A stretch of DNA of 64,000 nucleotides from Arbacia lixula (lineage: Eukaryota > Echinodermata > Echinoidea > Arbacioida > Arbaciidae), in NCBI GenBank assembly GCA_963669155.1, contig OZ022591.1, forward strand, positions 15,766,336-15,830,335, read 5' to 3'. The position numbers were made by a program, and so were the translations under genes. Each line of letters opens with the position of its first letter. The stretch's first letter is position 1. Shown one piece after another: positions 21,101-29,446 of this stretch. The notes beneath the pieces were generated by a model. It made no database searches. It was given only the letters and a program-made list of their open reading frames with translations, and had not been told where the DNA came from.

Positions 21101-23330
21101 ATATCCTACCTCTCCAAATCACTGATTTTGACACAAAAACTTAAGCAACCTAAACAGGACATTGAAAATACCTGTCACTCTGGCTAAACGATTAAACCAA
21201 CTTAGTATGAGCATTTTTGTGATTTCTACCAGCCGTTTTCCCAGACGGTTTACCAAACCAAAATTTTGATGCATTTTTCAATAGCTTAACGTAGGACCCC
21301 ACGCCCAGGGCTCGAATTACCCACCGGCAAACGGCAATTTGCCGCGATGCCCACTCTACTTGCCGCGTCGCCCCTCTCAAAATTATGATACTTACGGCAA
21401 CTTGTTGCCGTCCCCTTTTTCAGTTTGCCGTAATGCCCTTTTCCCCTAAACGTACGGAAACAACATTCTTTCGCACCAAACTAATAACAGCTTCGATTCA
21501 CAAGCGCATCAGAGCAGTGTCGTTCATTTTCAAACGTTCAGCGTGATTACAGCCGACTCGACTCGTGCATGCTCGCACCGCAGTGAATGGGATTTTTTTT
21601 TGTAAACACGCTGCCATTCTATTACCCGAACTCACTCCCTCGTACCTTCGTCCGAATAGCCTATGTACGTTACGTACCCTAGTACAACTTCAGGGGGGTA
21701 AATGCGATGGGAGAGTTTTCGTAAACAAATGCAATGGACATTCCATTTATTGAACTCAATCCCTCGTATTATTGTGCCCTTCGTGTCAACGTATGTACAT
21801 CGAAGTAAAGTTTACAGCGGGGGGAAAGTTTCGATACAGGCTGTTACATTACACGCAATGTGCCATTGCGGCTATTTTCCAAGTGCGATGTTTCGGCTCG
21901 TTGATCTAGATTGTGAATGAATACGAGCGAATGATTTTGTTTCGAATTTATCGATTTACGTTTGATGAAAAATAAATTGTCTGGCTTTATTCGAGGAAGC
22001 GAAAAAAATATTTGAAACATGACAAAAAGGGCATTAGGCCATATGGTCTTTTCCCGTTTCAGCAGGTGAAAATGGACATTCCGTTTCCCCATAGACTTTG
22101 TGTAGCGGTACATGAAAAAGTTTACACAGAAAGTCAATACGCATTGAGTAGCGATGTTAAAATTTGTATCAGCCACTGTACCAACAACTCATTATAATCC
22201 ACTTCAATCGGATCCATCGGCGCACAAAAAAGATTTTGACAAACACATTTAACATAAATATATCCTCACCTTTCATATTAATAGCATTTTGTCATGATTG
22301 AATGGAATGTTGATGGGTAATTTGGGGGGGTTTTGACATCGTTCTGATCAGTCAACGACTTTTTCCCATCCGCCATTATTCGAAAACACAATGTCTTTTA
22401 CGTAGAGGGCAGCAACACACGTCTGTGTTCAAAGCCGTATATACATACGCTATGTGCATGTTTTCCATGCGGCCGACCCCGGCCCGCGCGAGGCCAGGGT
22501 GAGGGGTACAATCGAGTGCGCTGGAGTCGAGTGCAGTCTGATTATCATGATTGTAGTGAAGTGAGATCGTGTTTTGTGGCCATCTAATCTTTGAATTTCG
22601 TTGAGATTCTGGAGTAATTTCTGTTGCTGTTCCGTGTATTTTGAGGAAAAACAAGGCTTCCAATGAAAGTGTTTACATAAATGTTAAAAAATTAATTACA
22701 AAATCAAGACAAAAATGACAATATTTCAACAAAATGTATTTTCATATTTGAAATAAAGGCAACATTTTAATATTTAAAAATAGACAAAAAGAAACCTGTT
22801 GAAAAAATTGATATTTTGGGGGCAAATCATACACACTACAGCAACGTTGGTTGATGTGCATCGTATTATATACTATTTTACATGCGGCAGCCATCTTGGG
22901 AAAACTATCAAATATCAAATAATATGGTACACCCTCTTCCTCTTTTTAAAAAAATCTGGACAATCAACATGTACTCAATTTTACCGGCCAAATGAAAAAA
23001 CAAACAAAACAAAAATTTTTAATGTTGAAGCCGCCAATGGGGGTATGGGTTTGGGAGCCCTTTCATATTTTAGGGATTTGCCATGGTGCCCTTTCATAAT
23101 TGTCGTTTTTTTCCTTGGTGCCCCTCTGACCTAACTTGTTGCCCTTGAAAAAAGTGAAAAAAGTGCCCCCCAAAACTAAAAGTTGCCTGCCCCTAAAACA
23201 GGTGACTTTCGAGGCCTGCATCATGCCTATGGCGAGGGGTTTCTTGTTGGGCTACCTTATCATACACTTACCATGTTCTTTCATAGTCCCCTTCCCAAAT
23301 ATACCCCTTCTCCTGTTCCTCATCTGCCAT
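5956..23330 (-). CDS. GTF2H2: General transcription factor IIH subunit 2 (p44/SSL1), complete 15-exon gene
   Basis: p44 is a core subunit of TFIIH. In known orthologues it binds and stimulates the XPD helicase in transcription initiation and nucleotide excision repair in the nucleus. Fifteen exons were placed by eye: 23330-23272, 20793-20679, 19695-19609, 17219-17169, 15668-15614, 14326-14221, 13705-13615, 12783-12696, 12107-12031, 10754-10724, 10255-10192, 9681-9578, 7413-7305, 6572-6536, 6108-5956. All 14 introns are GT-AG and every junction keeps phase, giving 1227 nt (408 codons plus stop; human is about 395 aa). The start ATG has A at -3 and G at +4. Domains in order are an N-terminal WEGDYERTW block, an Ssl1-type vWA domain from residue 59 with MIDAS-like D67-C-S-R-S71, a C4 zinc site starting at C292/C295, and a C-terminal RING-like C4C4 finger with C348, C351, C362, C365, C370, C373, C384 and C387. 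No frameshift or internal stop was seen. The identity is based on recalled human p44. Confidence 0.97.
6536..6572 (-). CDS. GTF2H2: GTF2H2 exon 14 (37-bp micro-exon, start of RING-like finger)
   Basis: A 37-bp exon encoding [12 protein letters not shown], with the first two zinc-ligand cysteines of the C-terminal finger. The acceptor is CCTGTAG and the donor GTAAGC. Phase fits both neighbours. Confidence 0.92.
6778..7290. mobile_element. Cluster of three palindromic MITEs (CAGGGCCC/TTACCATTGATGGTAA family)
   Basis: Three adjacent units (about 6778-6930, 6936-7104, 7127-7290) have ends like GCCCTGTTGCATAAAACTTA and interiors made of TTACCAT-ATGGTAA repeats. They abut the donor of GTF2H2 exon 13. 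A further unit is at 16985-17155, and fragments are near 41985-42025 and 43275-43345. Confidence 0.8.
7305..7413 (-). CDS. GTF2H2: GTF2H2 exon 13
   Basis: The exon encodes [20 protein letters not shown], then an acidic variable stretch ([10 protein letters not shown]) where orthologues differ. The donor is GTAAGT. Three foldback MITE copies crowd the intron immediately downstream. Confidence 0.95.
8975..9453. mobile_element. AGGGATAGTTCACCCTGAAA-ended MITE, copy in GTF2H2 intron
   Basis: The right end TTTCAGGGTGAACTATCCCT and inner GTGACGTCATGTACGACGTA, TTGCTCTTTTTCTG and ATGTGTGTAAAAAC are shared with copies at about 25062-25370 and 50870-51115, and with a fragment at 20860-20975. The left end of the 25-kb copy (AGGGATAGTTTACCCTGAAA) gives the TIR. 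Confidence 0.65.
9578..9681 (-). CDS. GTF2H2: GTF2H2 exon 12 (first C4 zinc site)
   Basis: The exon encodes a Gly-rich linker and then [20 protein letters not shown], the conserved first zinc-binding segment of p44. The donor is GTAAGC. Confidence 0.96.
9753..9979. mobile_element. Foldback MITE (GGAGCCGCAGTTTTAAACC family), copy 2
   Basis: Same arms and centre as copy 1, with ends TACACTCCAGCTCAAAGG and CCTTTGAGCTGTAGTGTA. It sits about 70 bp upstream of GTF2H2 exon 12. Confidence 0.85.
10192..10255 (-). CDS. GTF2H2: GTF2H2 exon 11
   Basis: The exon encodes [20 protein letters not shown] after a split Gly. It corresponds to the linker GFPQH...KPSFSM between the vWA domain and the zinc domains. 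The acceptor is TTTGCAG and the donor GTGAGT. Confidence 0.92.
10724..10754 (-). CDS. GTF2H2: GTF2H2 exon 10 (31-bp micro-exon)
   Basis: A 31-bp micro-exon encoding [10 protein letters not shown] plus one base. It is placed by exact phase, by the acceptor ATGTAG and donor GTAAGT, and by its match to human CSLIRMG. It is too short for ORF-based gene calling. Confidence 0.9.
11164..11710 (-). mobile_element. CR1/L2-like LINE 3' fragment
   Basis: The minus strand reads [20 protein letters not shown], then LHWLPVK, then [19 protein letters not shown]. These are classic C-terminal blocks of this LINE group, with internal stops. It ends in a (ATT)n tail near 11170. It lies in the intron between GTF2H2 exons 9 and 10. 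Confidence 0.8.
11815..11945. repeat. TAATG pentanucleotide repeat
   Basis: Variants of TGTAATGTAA and TATGTTATGT. It lies in the intron between GTF2H2 exons 9 and 10. Confidence 0.75.
12031..12107 (-). CDS. GTF2H2: GTF2H2 exon 9
   Basis: The exon encodes [20 protein letters not shown] and PPPAR. This matches the GTYHVILDESHYKELL and PPPA segments of the human protein. Confidence 0.95.
12696..12783 (-). CDS. GTF2H2: GTF2H2 exon 8
   Basis: The exon encodes [20 protein letters not shown] and then CHKLATVTH, matching the end of the vWA domain. It ends in phase 1 at a GTGAGT donor. Confidence 0.95.
13085..13330 (+). mobile_element. tRNA-derived SINE
   Basis: Box A-like TATAGTGGTGAGAG and box B-like GGGTTCGAATC are spaced as in a tRNA promoter. 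They are followed by a SINE-like body with CTCGGCTACTTGGCTGGAGC and the tail GCACTAAATAATAAAA. No functional tRNA fold is evident. Confidence 0.55.
13375..13545 (+). mobile_element. LINE ORF2 C-terminal remnant
   Basis: The plus strand reads [16 protein letters not shown] and [13 protein letters not shown] with stops between. It resembles the RPR-RW-D ... RS-WR ... AF tail common in non-LTR reverse transcriptases. Short and decayed. Confidence 0.5.
13615..13705 (-). CDS. GTF2H2: GTF2H2 exon 7
   Basis: The exon encodes [20 protein letters not shown] followed by [10 protein letters not shown], the most recognisable p44 signature. The acceptor lies just after a homopolymer T/A tract and the donor is GTCAGT. 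Confidence 0.97.
13819..13890. repeat. 72-bp hairpin in GTF2H2 intron
   Basis: ATTATTTCAGCCAACAACCT pairs with the complement AATGTTGTTGGCTGAAATAA, leaving a loop around GATACTGTTATC. It lies 114 bp upstream of exon 7 in the gene's direction. Confidence 0.7.
14221..14326 (-). CDS. GTF2H2: GTF2H2 exon 6
   Basis: The exon encodes [11 protein letters not shown], then the [12 protein letters not shown] segment that matches human EPSLYNSLSIA, and ends with two bases of an Arg codon. The donor is GTAAGC. Confidence 0.94.
14857..15580. mobile_element. 724-bp DNA transposon (hAT-like TIRs), GTF2H2 intron 5
   Basis: The terminal inverted repeats are CAGGGATGTGTTAGGA and TCCTAACACATCCCTG. The 7-mer GAATAAC flanks both sides. 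The interior has no transposase. Two further copies in the window (31593-32297 and about 62040-62425) show that it is a family. Confidence 0.8.
15614..15668 (-). CDS. GTF2H2: GTF2H2 exon 5
   Basis: The exon encodes [18 protein letters not shown] plus one base. It corresponds to the IGIIVTKSKRAEKLTELSG strand-helix of the vWA domain. The donor is GTAAGG. A 724-bp DNA transposon begins 33 bp downstream of this exon in the gene's direction. Confidence 0.94.
16055..16103. repeat. Perfect 16-bp stem hairpin
   Basis: GGTATATCAGATATAT pairs with ATATATCTGATATACC around a 17-base loop. It lies in GTF2H2 intron 4. Confidence 0.7.
16985..17155. mobile_element. Palindromic MITE of the TTACCATTGATGGTAA family
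   Basis: GAGCCCTGTTGCATAAAACT at the left and TTTCATGCAATGGGGCC at the right flank short ACCATTGATGA/ATCAATAG repeats. It ends about 14 bp from the GTF2H2 exon 4 donor. Confidence 0.75.
17169..17219 (-). CDS. GTF2H2: GTF2H2 exon 4
   Basis: A 51-bp exon encoding [17 protein letters not shown], nearly identical to the human segment. The acceptor is TTTTAG and the donor GTGAGT. A foldback MITE sits directly next to the donor, in the intron at 16985-17155. Confidence 0.95.
17636..18760. repeat. 157-bp satellite array (about 7 units) with DR1 motifs, GTF2H2 intron 3
   Basis: GAGTCTTGCA recurs near 17634, 17795, 17952, 18108, 18266, 18423, 18579 and 18737. Units are nearly identical. Each contains TGACCTTTGACCT (on the other strand AGGTCA-A-AGGTCA, a perfect DR1) plus further TGACCT half-sites. 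The array lies in the intron between GTF2H2 exons 3 and 4. Confidence 0.9.
18763..18890. repeat. GACG/GACGGAC microsatellite with short terminal inverted repeat
   Basis: Irregular GACGGAC repeats follow the 157-bp array. They are followed by GTCTCGCC ... GGCGAGAC, a short inverted repeat (about 18862-18890). This looks like the end structure of the element that carries the array. Confidence 0.6.
19215..19553 (+). pseudogene. LINE ORF2 C-terminal fragment, still open (112 aa)
   Basis: The frame reads [20 protein letters not shown], then [20 protein letters not shown] and a C-terminal [12 protein letters not shown]. The [10 protein letters not shown] block is typical of the end of many animal LINE reverse transcriptases. 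The upstream RT is missing, so this is a 5'-truncated remnant. A shorter, broken relative is at 48776-49050. Confidence 0.7.
19609..19695 (-). CDS. GTF2H2: GTF2H2 exon 3 (vWA MIDAS exon)
   Basis: The exon holds 29 whole codons beginning [19 protein letters not shown]. It carries the DxSxS-type MIDAS motif at the start of the Ssl1 vWA fold. The donor is GTACAA, the weakest match to consensus in this gene. Confidence 0.95.
19832..20552. mobile_element. Second GGTAGCCCGTCCC MITE, interrupted by LINE
   Basis: The halves at 19832-19928 and about 20331-20552 match the left and right parts of the 3040-3316 copy. The insertion between them is the CR1/L2-like fragment at 19930-20330. Confidence 0.75.
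19930..20330 (-). mobile_element. CR1/L2-like LINE 3' end nested in MITE
   Basis: The minus strand reads [20 protein letters not shown] followed by [18 protein letters not shown] and a stop. This is the characteristic C-terminus of CR1/L2-clade reverse transcriptases. It is followed by a short 3' UTR and an ATTATTAT tail. Confidence 0.8.
20679..20793 (-). CDS. GTF2H2: GTF2H2 exon 2
   Basis: The exon completes the split Trp and encodes 38 residues containing [14 protein letters not shown] and ending in VRLGM, which is conserved in p44. The acceptor follows a C-rich tract and the donor is GTGAGA. The intron on its 5' side holds the hAT-like element at 21306-23218. Confidence 0.95.
21306..23218. 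mobile_element. hAT-like non-autonomous element in GTF2H2 intron 1
   Basis: The ends are inverted relatives: CAGGGCTCGAATTACCC at the left, and the complement of the right end reads CAGGCCTCGAAAGTCACC. Sub-terminal blocks rich in TTGCCG/TGCCC occur at both ends. No transposase was recognised inside and no clear 8-bp target duplication was seen, so family placement is tentative. Confidence 0.5.
23272..23330 (-). CDS. GTF2H2: GTF2H2 coding exon 1 (start codon)
   Basis: The exon encodes [19 protein letters not shown] plus two bases of a Trp codon. It matches the start of human p44, including the WEG.YERTW block. The donor is GTAAGT. Any 5' UTR lies at higher coordinates. Confidence 0.95.
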
Positions 23331-24019
23331 TGTCAGTGTACTATCTATGATGATGTTCGGTGCCACGAATCCTGTCAGTTCTGCAAAATAAAAATTCCAA
23401 CATACAAATTGGAGGGATTGCCTAATTTGTGATGTTACATTTTTATGCATACTTTACTATGACTATGTCACCGGAATTTTATCAATGTCAATCAATAATG
23501 AATAAGAAAAAAAATAAATGCACAATGTCAGATTGAGAGTGCATGCCATGCCCATGACCATGAAAAATGTACAACATTCTAGCATTTTATTTATTTTATT
23601 GGGTGTTAAGATGTTAAAAGTGATTTTACTAAATAATCAAGTCACCGCAAAAGTTACAAATCCAGCCCTTTTTGTATGTTCTCAACACAACATTTTGGTA
23701 CGTACGAAAAGAAATTCGCAGTGCGCATAACCTTTATCCAAATCTCTACTCACGTAAGACGTGTTAGTGCTCATTGGTTTTCTGAGCTGATAGCATATTT
23801 AACAGGACTTGTGTTAAGTTCATTGTTAATGTTGCAAATAATTCATAGATAGTGCGACATTTTATTTTGCCTCATGATTTAAAATAGTGCAATTAAATTC
23901 TTACAGCATTTTAGCAAGAAGACATCTCATGGGCTCATTGTGTTCAAAGCTATGTGTATCCAAAACATGCTTTCGGCAGTGCTTTCGCTGACTCTATTAA
24001 TGAAGCGCCATACGTATCT

Positions 24020-24140
24020 CAAACCCGGAAGTGAGGGATTAACGAAGATTTAGAGTGACTTCAGTCGAAGATTAAACACCTAAATTTTGGAACTTGGCTT
24101 GGATTCCAAAAACGGCTTCAAATTGTGATTGTGAGTAAAC
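24020..24140. promoter_or_regulatory. Candidate promoter with ETS-type site upstream of GTF2H2
   Basis: The sequence ACCCGGAAGTGAG at about 24022-24034 contains a consensus ETS/GABP site, common in housekeeping and bidirectional promoters. It lies about 700 bp upstream of the GTF2H2 start. On the plus strand it is followed by about 95 bp without ATG and then a strong splice donor (GTGAGTAAAC at 24131). That could be a non-coding first exon of a divergent transcript. This is inference only; no downstream coding exon was recognised. Confidence 0.3.
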
Positions 24141-25061
24141 TATTATTTTTTTCACTGTTACTTATGTTTTAGATCTAGATTAACATAAGGAAGACGACCT
24201 GCAAGTCATATTATTTAATTTAGCTAAATTAAATAGTTATGGTCCTTTCCAATTTTAGGCCGTTCTGCCTTACTTCGTACACACGGCTATGGAGTTTTGA
24301 TGAAGCTGGTGGGGAAGACGTATCAAAATGTTGTGTTGAGAACACAAAAAAATGAATGTATGGGACAATGAATAAGAAAAGATGCACAACCTGTGAGAGT
24401 GAGAGTGTAGTGTACGTATATAAAAATGAATACTATTGTATTGTTTTAGGGTGTAATTAATATTCTATTGTAAATGGTGAATTGGTATAAGAATGGGCTT
24501 ACCATAAAAGGAAGATGAAACAAAACCCTGTAATTCGTATGTGTGCGCCGATCAGCTTACCTTCAGCGCTTGCTGTTGTTGTTACGTTGATGGCGCTCTT
24601 TGTGAAAGCTCATCTGAAGCCTGCTCATGAGCTCAGCTCATGCATGACTCGCGTCAGGTCAAGTGGCTTGTTAATTAAGTTTTCTGAAAAGTTGTGGTTG
24701 ATATGATAGTAAAGATATTTTGGTTGAAATAGAGATACATTTGGTAGGACACAGAATGGACACACCTAAAAAAAAAAACCTCTATATAATTTGCACTTTT
24801 TAATTTGCACTGAAATGTTGATATTGACACAGATGATGATAGATCCTTTTTTACTTCATTGCAAAAATGGCATAATCTTGTCTCACGCTGCATAGAAACT
24901 ATATTGATTACACCGACGTCATAATTTGCCGAGTCTACGTTAGTGTAGAAACCCCGTTGATCGTGTCTTAAAAACATGTATTATAGTTGTATTATTCTGT
25001 TTTACTTCAGGTTGTACTGAATACAACGAACTGTCTACCTCTTTCAGAGAAGTCCTTTAGG

Positions 25062-25370
25062 GATAGTTTACCCTGAAATTAGTTTTCTTTTGATAAAAGC
25101 AGACACATTAAGAAAAATATTAGTGAAGGTTTGATGAAAATCCGTCAAAGGGTAAGAAATTTACGATCTTTTAAAGTTTTAATTTTGTGACGTCATGTGC
25201 GAGGTACTATCCCATATGTTGTGTACGATTTTTTGGTACATGTGTATTTCATACATCATCAGAAATACGTTTTTACACAAGTCATATACCTGTATAAAAA
25301 AATAAAATAATTCCGTTGTCAAAAACAGGAAAAGAGCAATTTATGTCAATATATTTCACTTTATTTCAAT
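25062..25370. mobile_element. AGGGATAGTTTACCCTGAAA MITE copy
   Basis: The left TIR AGGGATAGTTTACCCTGAAA is intact. Interior GTCAAAGGGTAAGAAATT and GTGACGTCATGTGCGAGGTA match the 9-kb copy. The right end is degraded. Confidence 0.65.
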
Positions 25371-25904
25371 CCTAAAGAAAAAAAAAAATTAAAAGAAATA
25401 CAACTACGTACATCGCGTATTCACAACTAAGAAGGTAAATGTTTCATCAATCATGAATCATTGTTACAACCATGTATGTTAAATATAGCTGCACATGTAT
25501 ATATATGAACAGTGATACACAATGACAGTGTACATTTTGAAAATCCAGATTTTTTTTGTTCTTGCATTCCTTGGAACTTGTAGGTCTTTTAACACATACT
25601 TGCCAAACTAACTCAGAAGATACCAAAGTTGTGTAAGATGTTATGGAATGTGGGTCAAGAAAAACAAAATCAAATTCAATTCTTTTAACTTTTGTGTGAC
25701 TGTGCTTCGGGAATTATTTATTTGTTGTGTTAACTTTTATCAGTTTGAAAACTTCTTTTTCTGTCTTTTTAAGTCTTTCTGTGACAGCTAAGAAAAGTCT
25801 ACCTGGAATACTTTGTCTGTGTGTTTGTGTGTGTGTGTGTTTTCATGATATGTGCATTATGATGAAAAAGGATTTTTTTTTGAAGTAGCCAGAATTATGT
25901 TTCT

Positions 25905-26270
25905 GGTTTGTCCGTCCGTCCGTCCAATCGTCCAGATCTTTTGGCACCAACCTCAACAAACTATAGACAGAATGCAACTTGGTTCAATGATTATAAATAT
26001 GATAGGACCATTAAATTAACAGATTTTAAGTCTTAGGTGTTAAAGGTCACAGGTGAAGGTCGAATCCTAAAATGTTATCTTTCAATTGATAATTCAAGAA
26101 ATATTTGACCAAACTTGGTACAATGACAGGACAATTAATCCTTACATTACCAAGCCTTGATATCCCCATTATGATAACATTGGGTAAAATAGGTCAAAGT
26201 TCTTAGGTCACATGTCAAGGTCAAATGGTAAAATTATATAACTTGTGAAACATTTGACCCAATACAAGTA
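25905..26270. repeat. Dispersed repeat with GTCC microsatellite start and AAGGTCA blocks
   Basis: GTCCGTCCGTCCGTCC is followed by a body with TTAAAGGTCACAGGTGAAGG and TAGGTCACATGTCAAGGTCA. It is reminiscent of the DR1-bearing satellite at 17.6 kb but is not a copy of it. Confidence 0.4.
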
Positions 26271-26976
26271 CATGTATCAGTAATCTTGGTACAACATATG
26301 GCGGGCCGTTCTCAGTTATGGCATATGCCTAAGATTTTTCAGGCATCGGACAATGGTCTTTAACTGTTGGAGATTATGGCAATACTTAATGTCTGCACGT
26401 GAGGGTGGGGGCATACTTGCCTGTATATTTTTGTTGTTGCAAATGTGTATTCTAAAAATGTTGTGGCAATTATGAAGTGCGCATACTCTAGCCCACATTG
26501 GACACAGCGTACTCTGCCAATAGGAATTATATATATTACACGTAGATAAACAATAAACAGTAAACAATATCTCAATACTGTAATTTCTTGAAACGTATTG
26601 TGGATTTGAATAATTTTATGTTTAAAGAAAAAAATATATTCAACGAAAAATTATTGATATTTGGTTTTGATTTGACACATGAAAATGCAACATATATAAA
26701 TACAATCCTTGTGTATGCTCAATATGCAATCTATTTGATGTATATAATTAATTATTTTCAAGGTAAACCATACAACAGTTTTTCTATATGGCATGCGTTT
26801 AAATATGCAATTCTTTTAGACGACATCTCGGATGTTGTCTCTAAGACCCTGGATGTTAATACATGTTGGTAATTGATTGAATAAAGTACCTCTGACACGA
26901 GGGGAAAAAATAACAATGCGTGCACCAACTTTCTTTTTAGTTCAGTCGCGGGCACCTGCACTATCGTCTGTCTTCG

Positions 26977-27275
26977 GGTTATCAACTCTTTTTTGGTAGA
27001 ATTAAGGTTTCCAAACGCGTTTCATTTTTTTTAAACGCGTTTAAACGAGTTGATAAACGCAAAGGTGTTTTGATTATGGGGTTTGGAAAGCTGTTTTGAA
27101 ACACGCAAATTTGTACGATCCTAAACGCGTTTAAACCAGAAACGCGTTTAAAGAAGCGAGATAAACGCAAAGCTGTTTTGAAACGCGTTTAAACCACGTG
27201 TTTTCGGTGACAAGGCCGGTTTTCGATTTGGGTGATCGAGTTGATAAACGCACCGTTTTTTAAACGCGTTTGAAT
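26977..27275. mobile_element. Second AAACGCGTTT element (inverted, truncated)
   Basis: It matches the complement of 4128-4559 (TTCTACCAAAAAAGAGTTG end, GCAAAGGTGTTTTGAT, CACGTGTTTTCGG, ACAAGGCCGGTT). It carries about nine near-complete AAACGCGTTT palindromes. Confidence 0.75.
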
Positions 27276-27449
27276 TCAATGCATCGACAAAATTACCAAA
27301 TTGACTACTGACAAGATTATATATCATACTCACTGCGACCAGCCCGCTCACGAAGTGAGCTGCGCGGGAGCAGTCCCCGGGGCTAATATCATACGTGCGT
27401 ATCACTATGGACTGCAGTGATTGGGATGTGTGTGTGACTCGTGTGAGTG

Positions 27450-27900
27450 CGTTGGGGGGGGGGGGGGGGGGGGGTCGCTCTGGAGGAGTATAGGATTGAA
27501 TGTGAGAAAGAAGAGACATTATGATTGGGATGGGTTAGGATAAAGTGGGAGACAGCAAAGAAAGACATAAAGCCAGAAGTGAGAGCGAGAGCGCGCGAAA
27601 GGGGAGTGTGTGTGTGTGGGTGTGGGGGTGTGGGGGGAGGGGGGAGGGAGACCACAGACATATATGAGTGAGTGTGTGTGCGTACGTTTGGAAAATGCAT
27701 GTCTTTAGAGAGATGGGGGAAATACAATGAACAAACGAGAGTTGAAATGAGAGGGCCCAGAAGAAAACGGAGAGGTGAAATCGTGGTTATGAGGAATCAG
27801 GAAGAGGGTAATGGGGGAGGGGGGATGAGGAAAGGGTGAAAGAGAGTTATGTAATTCTGCGTATGTGAAAGAATAGAGGAAGAGAGAAAGTGGTGATGGA
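27450..27900. repeat. G-run and GA/GTGTG-rich low-complexity region
   Basis: About 20 G near 27453-27473, then AGTGTGTGTGTGGGTG tracts. The Pro/His-rich antisense frames here follow from composition only. Confidence 0.75.
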
Positions 27901-28319
27901 GGCCGTTGTTTAGACAAAAACCTGAATTCAGACAAAGAGAAAATATGTTGAAGGCTTGTTTGTGTGCATTGATAAGTGATTTCAAGAGCTCTTCATGAAT
28001 CTTTCTCTCTCTTTTTTGCCATTCTCCTTTTCTTTATCTGTCTCCCATTTTATTTCCCTTTCGCTCTTGTCCCCTAACTATCTCACTCCCTCTTATACAC
28101 CTGTGTATATCTGGCTTTATATCCCTTCTATGAATATTCATGAGTATTCTGGGAACGTGATTGGTCAATTGATGATCGCAGACTACAAAATAAATTGACT
28201 ATATCTGCCTCAGCTCCGGATATTTTTCATTATATCCCTCATTAATATATTCCAGTTCGTTGATTGGTTGAAAGGGTGTCACATGACCACAAATAGATGA
28301 ACTATTTGGAGGAAGAGAG

Positions 28320-28386
28320 CTCAGAGGGAAGAAAAGTACTATTTCGTGACGTCAGAGGGAAAAAAAGTACTATTTCGTGACGTCAT
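28320..28386. promoter_or_regulatory. Tandem duplication carrying two CRE palindromes
   Basis: AAGTACTATTTCGTGACGTC occurs twice, 31 bp apart. Each copy contains the consensus cAMP-response element TGACGTCA (28347-28354 and 28378-28385). Whether it regulates anything is unknown; it borders a foldback cluster. Confidence 0.35.
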
Positions 28387-28429
28387 ATCAAAAATAGTCT
28401 CTTTTTTCCCTCTGGACTATCGATATCCG

Positions 28430-29375
28430 GGCTATTAGTGATCGATACAATTTGCATCGATTCATCCCAGGTAAATGCGCGACACGCAAAATCTGCGCGA
28501 TACATTTCTTTCCAGCTGCCTTTTGACGCTTTAGCGGAAAATTATTGGGCGCGCTGCCAGAACTCCTGCGGTGTTGCGGCCGAGATGCAACTTGAATTTC
28601 CGTTGGTTTGCTCAAGCCGCAGGAAATAACAAAACATCTGAATCGGGCTCCTGCGTTCGGAGCTTAGAGCATGGGCACTATATTACAAGGTCCGTGGTAA
28701 GGATTAAATTAATGAGCAAAGAATATATTAATGAAGGATATAAAACAAATATTTCATGATCTTTATTCGGGAACTTTGTGGAATCTATTGGTCCCCTCGG
28801 TGAAGTGGAGGGCGTGCGGTACCATTTTCCCTCGACCTGCGGTCTCGGGAAAATAGTACCGCACGCCCTCCACTTAACCTCGGTGCAAATAGATTCCACA
28901 AGATCCCTCATGGTCATGAAATATTTGTATACTATTTTTTCATGGGGAGGACTGCGCATGCTCTATTTACTATTTTCTTCCTTGGCACTACTGCGCATGC
29001 TCTCTACCTGAGCGGGCGTAAATTAGTGCGCGCATGAATGCAGTGCGCGGTGTGTTGCGCATTTACCTGGGATGAACCGATATCGAGACAGAGAAAAAAA
29101 AAGGCGACATACAACCACATGGTGTTACCCAAAGTTTTACTATTTTCTAAATAGTATTTATTAGTTATTGTTTTACAAAAGGGATATAAAACAAATATAC
29201 CAAGCATTGAGTTCGAAAGTATAGTGAAAATTATCCATCTTCGGAGGGACTGGCATAAGTTACTATTTTTTCCTCGGGGGCTTCGCCCCTCGGAAAAAAT
29301 AGTTCTATGCCACTCCCTCCTCAGATAGATAATTTCCACTATACAATCTCACAGCTTGGTATATTTGTATAATCT
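28430..29375. mobile_element. Nested foldback cluster
   Basis: Inverted copies of CATCCCAGGTAAATGCGC (about 28463-28480 and 29056-29073) enclose a second palindrome at 28770-28915 (GGAGGGCGTGCGGTAC against GTACCGCACGCCCTCC). A third palindrome lies at 29180-29373 (GGCATAAGTTACTATTTTTT against AAAAAATAGTTCTATGCC). No ORF is supported. Confidence 0.65.
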
Positions 29376-29390
29376 CTCGTTCCCCATCTA

Positions 29391-29403
29391 CCCCCCCCCC
29401 CCC

Positions 29404-29441
<38 letters not shown>
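29391..29441. repeat. C-run and TC microsatellite
   Basis: A C13-type run followed by about 18 TC units. Confidence 0.85.

Positions 29442-29446
<5 letters not shown>

Noticed and set aside
21844..22663. ORFs of 95-111 residues inside the hAT-like element
   Set aside because: No transposase or other domain is recognisable; probably chance frames.
27148..27985. Pro/His/Ser-rich ORFs
   Set aside because: They arise from the G-run and GTGTG/GA low-complexity stretch.
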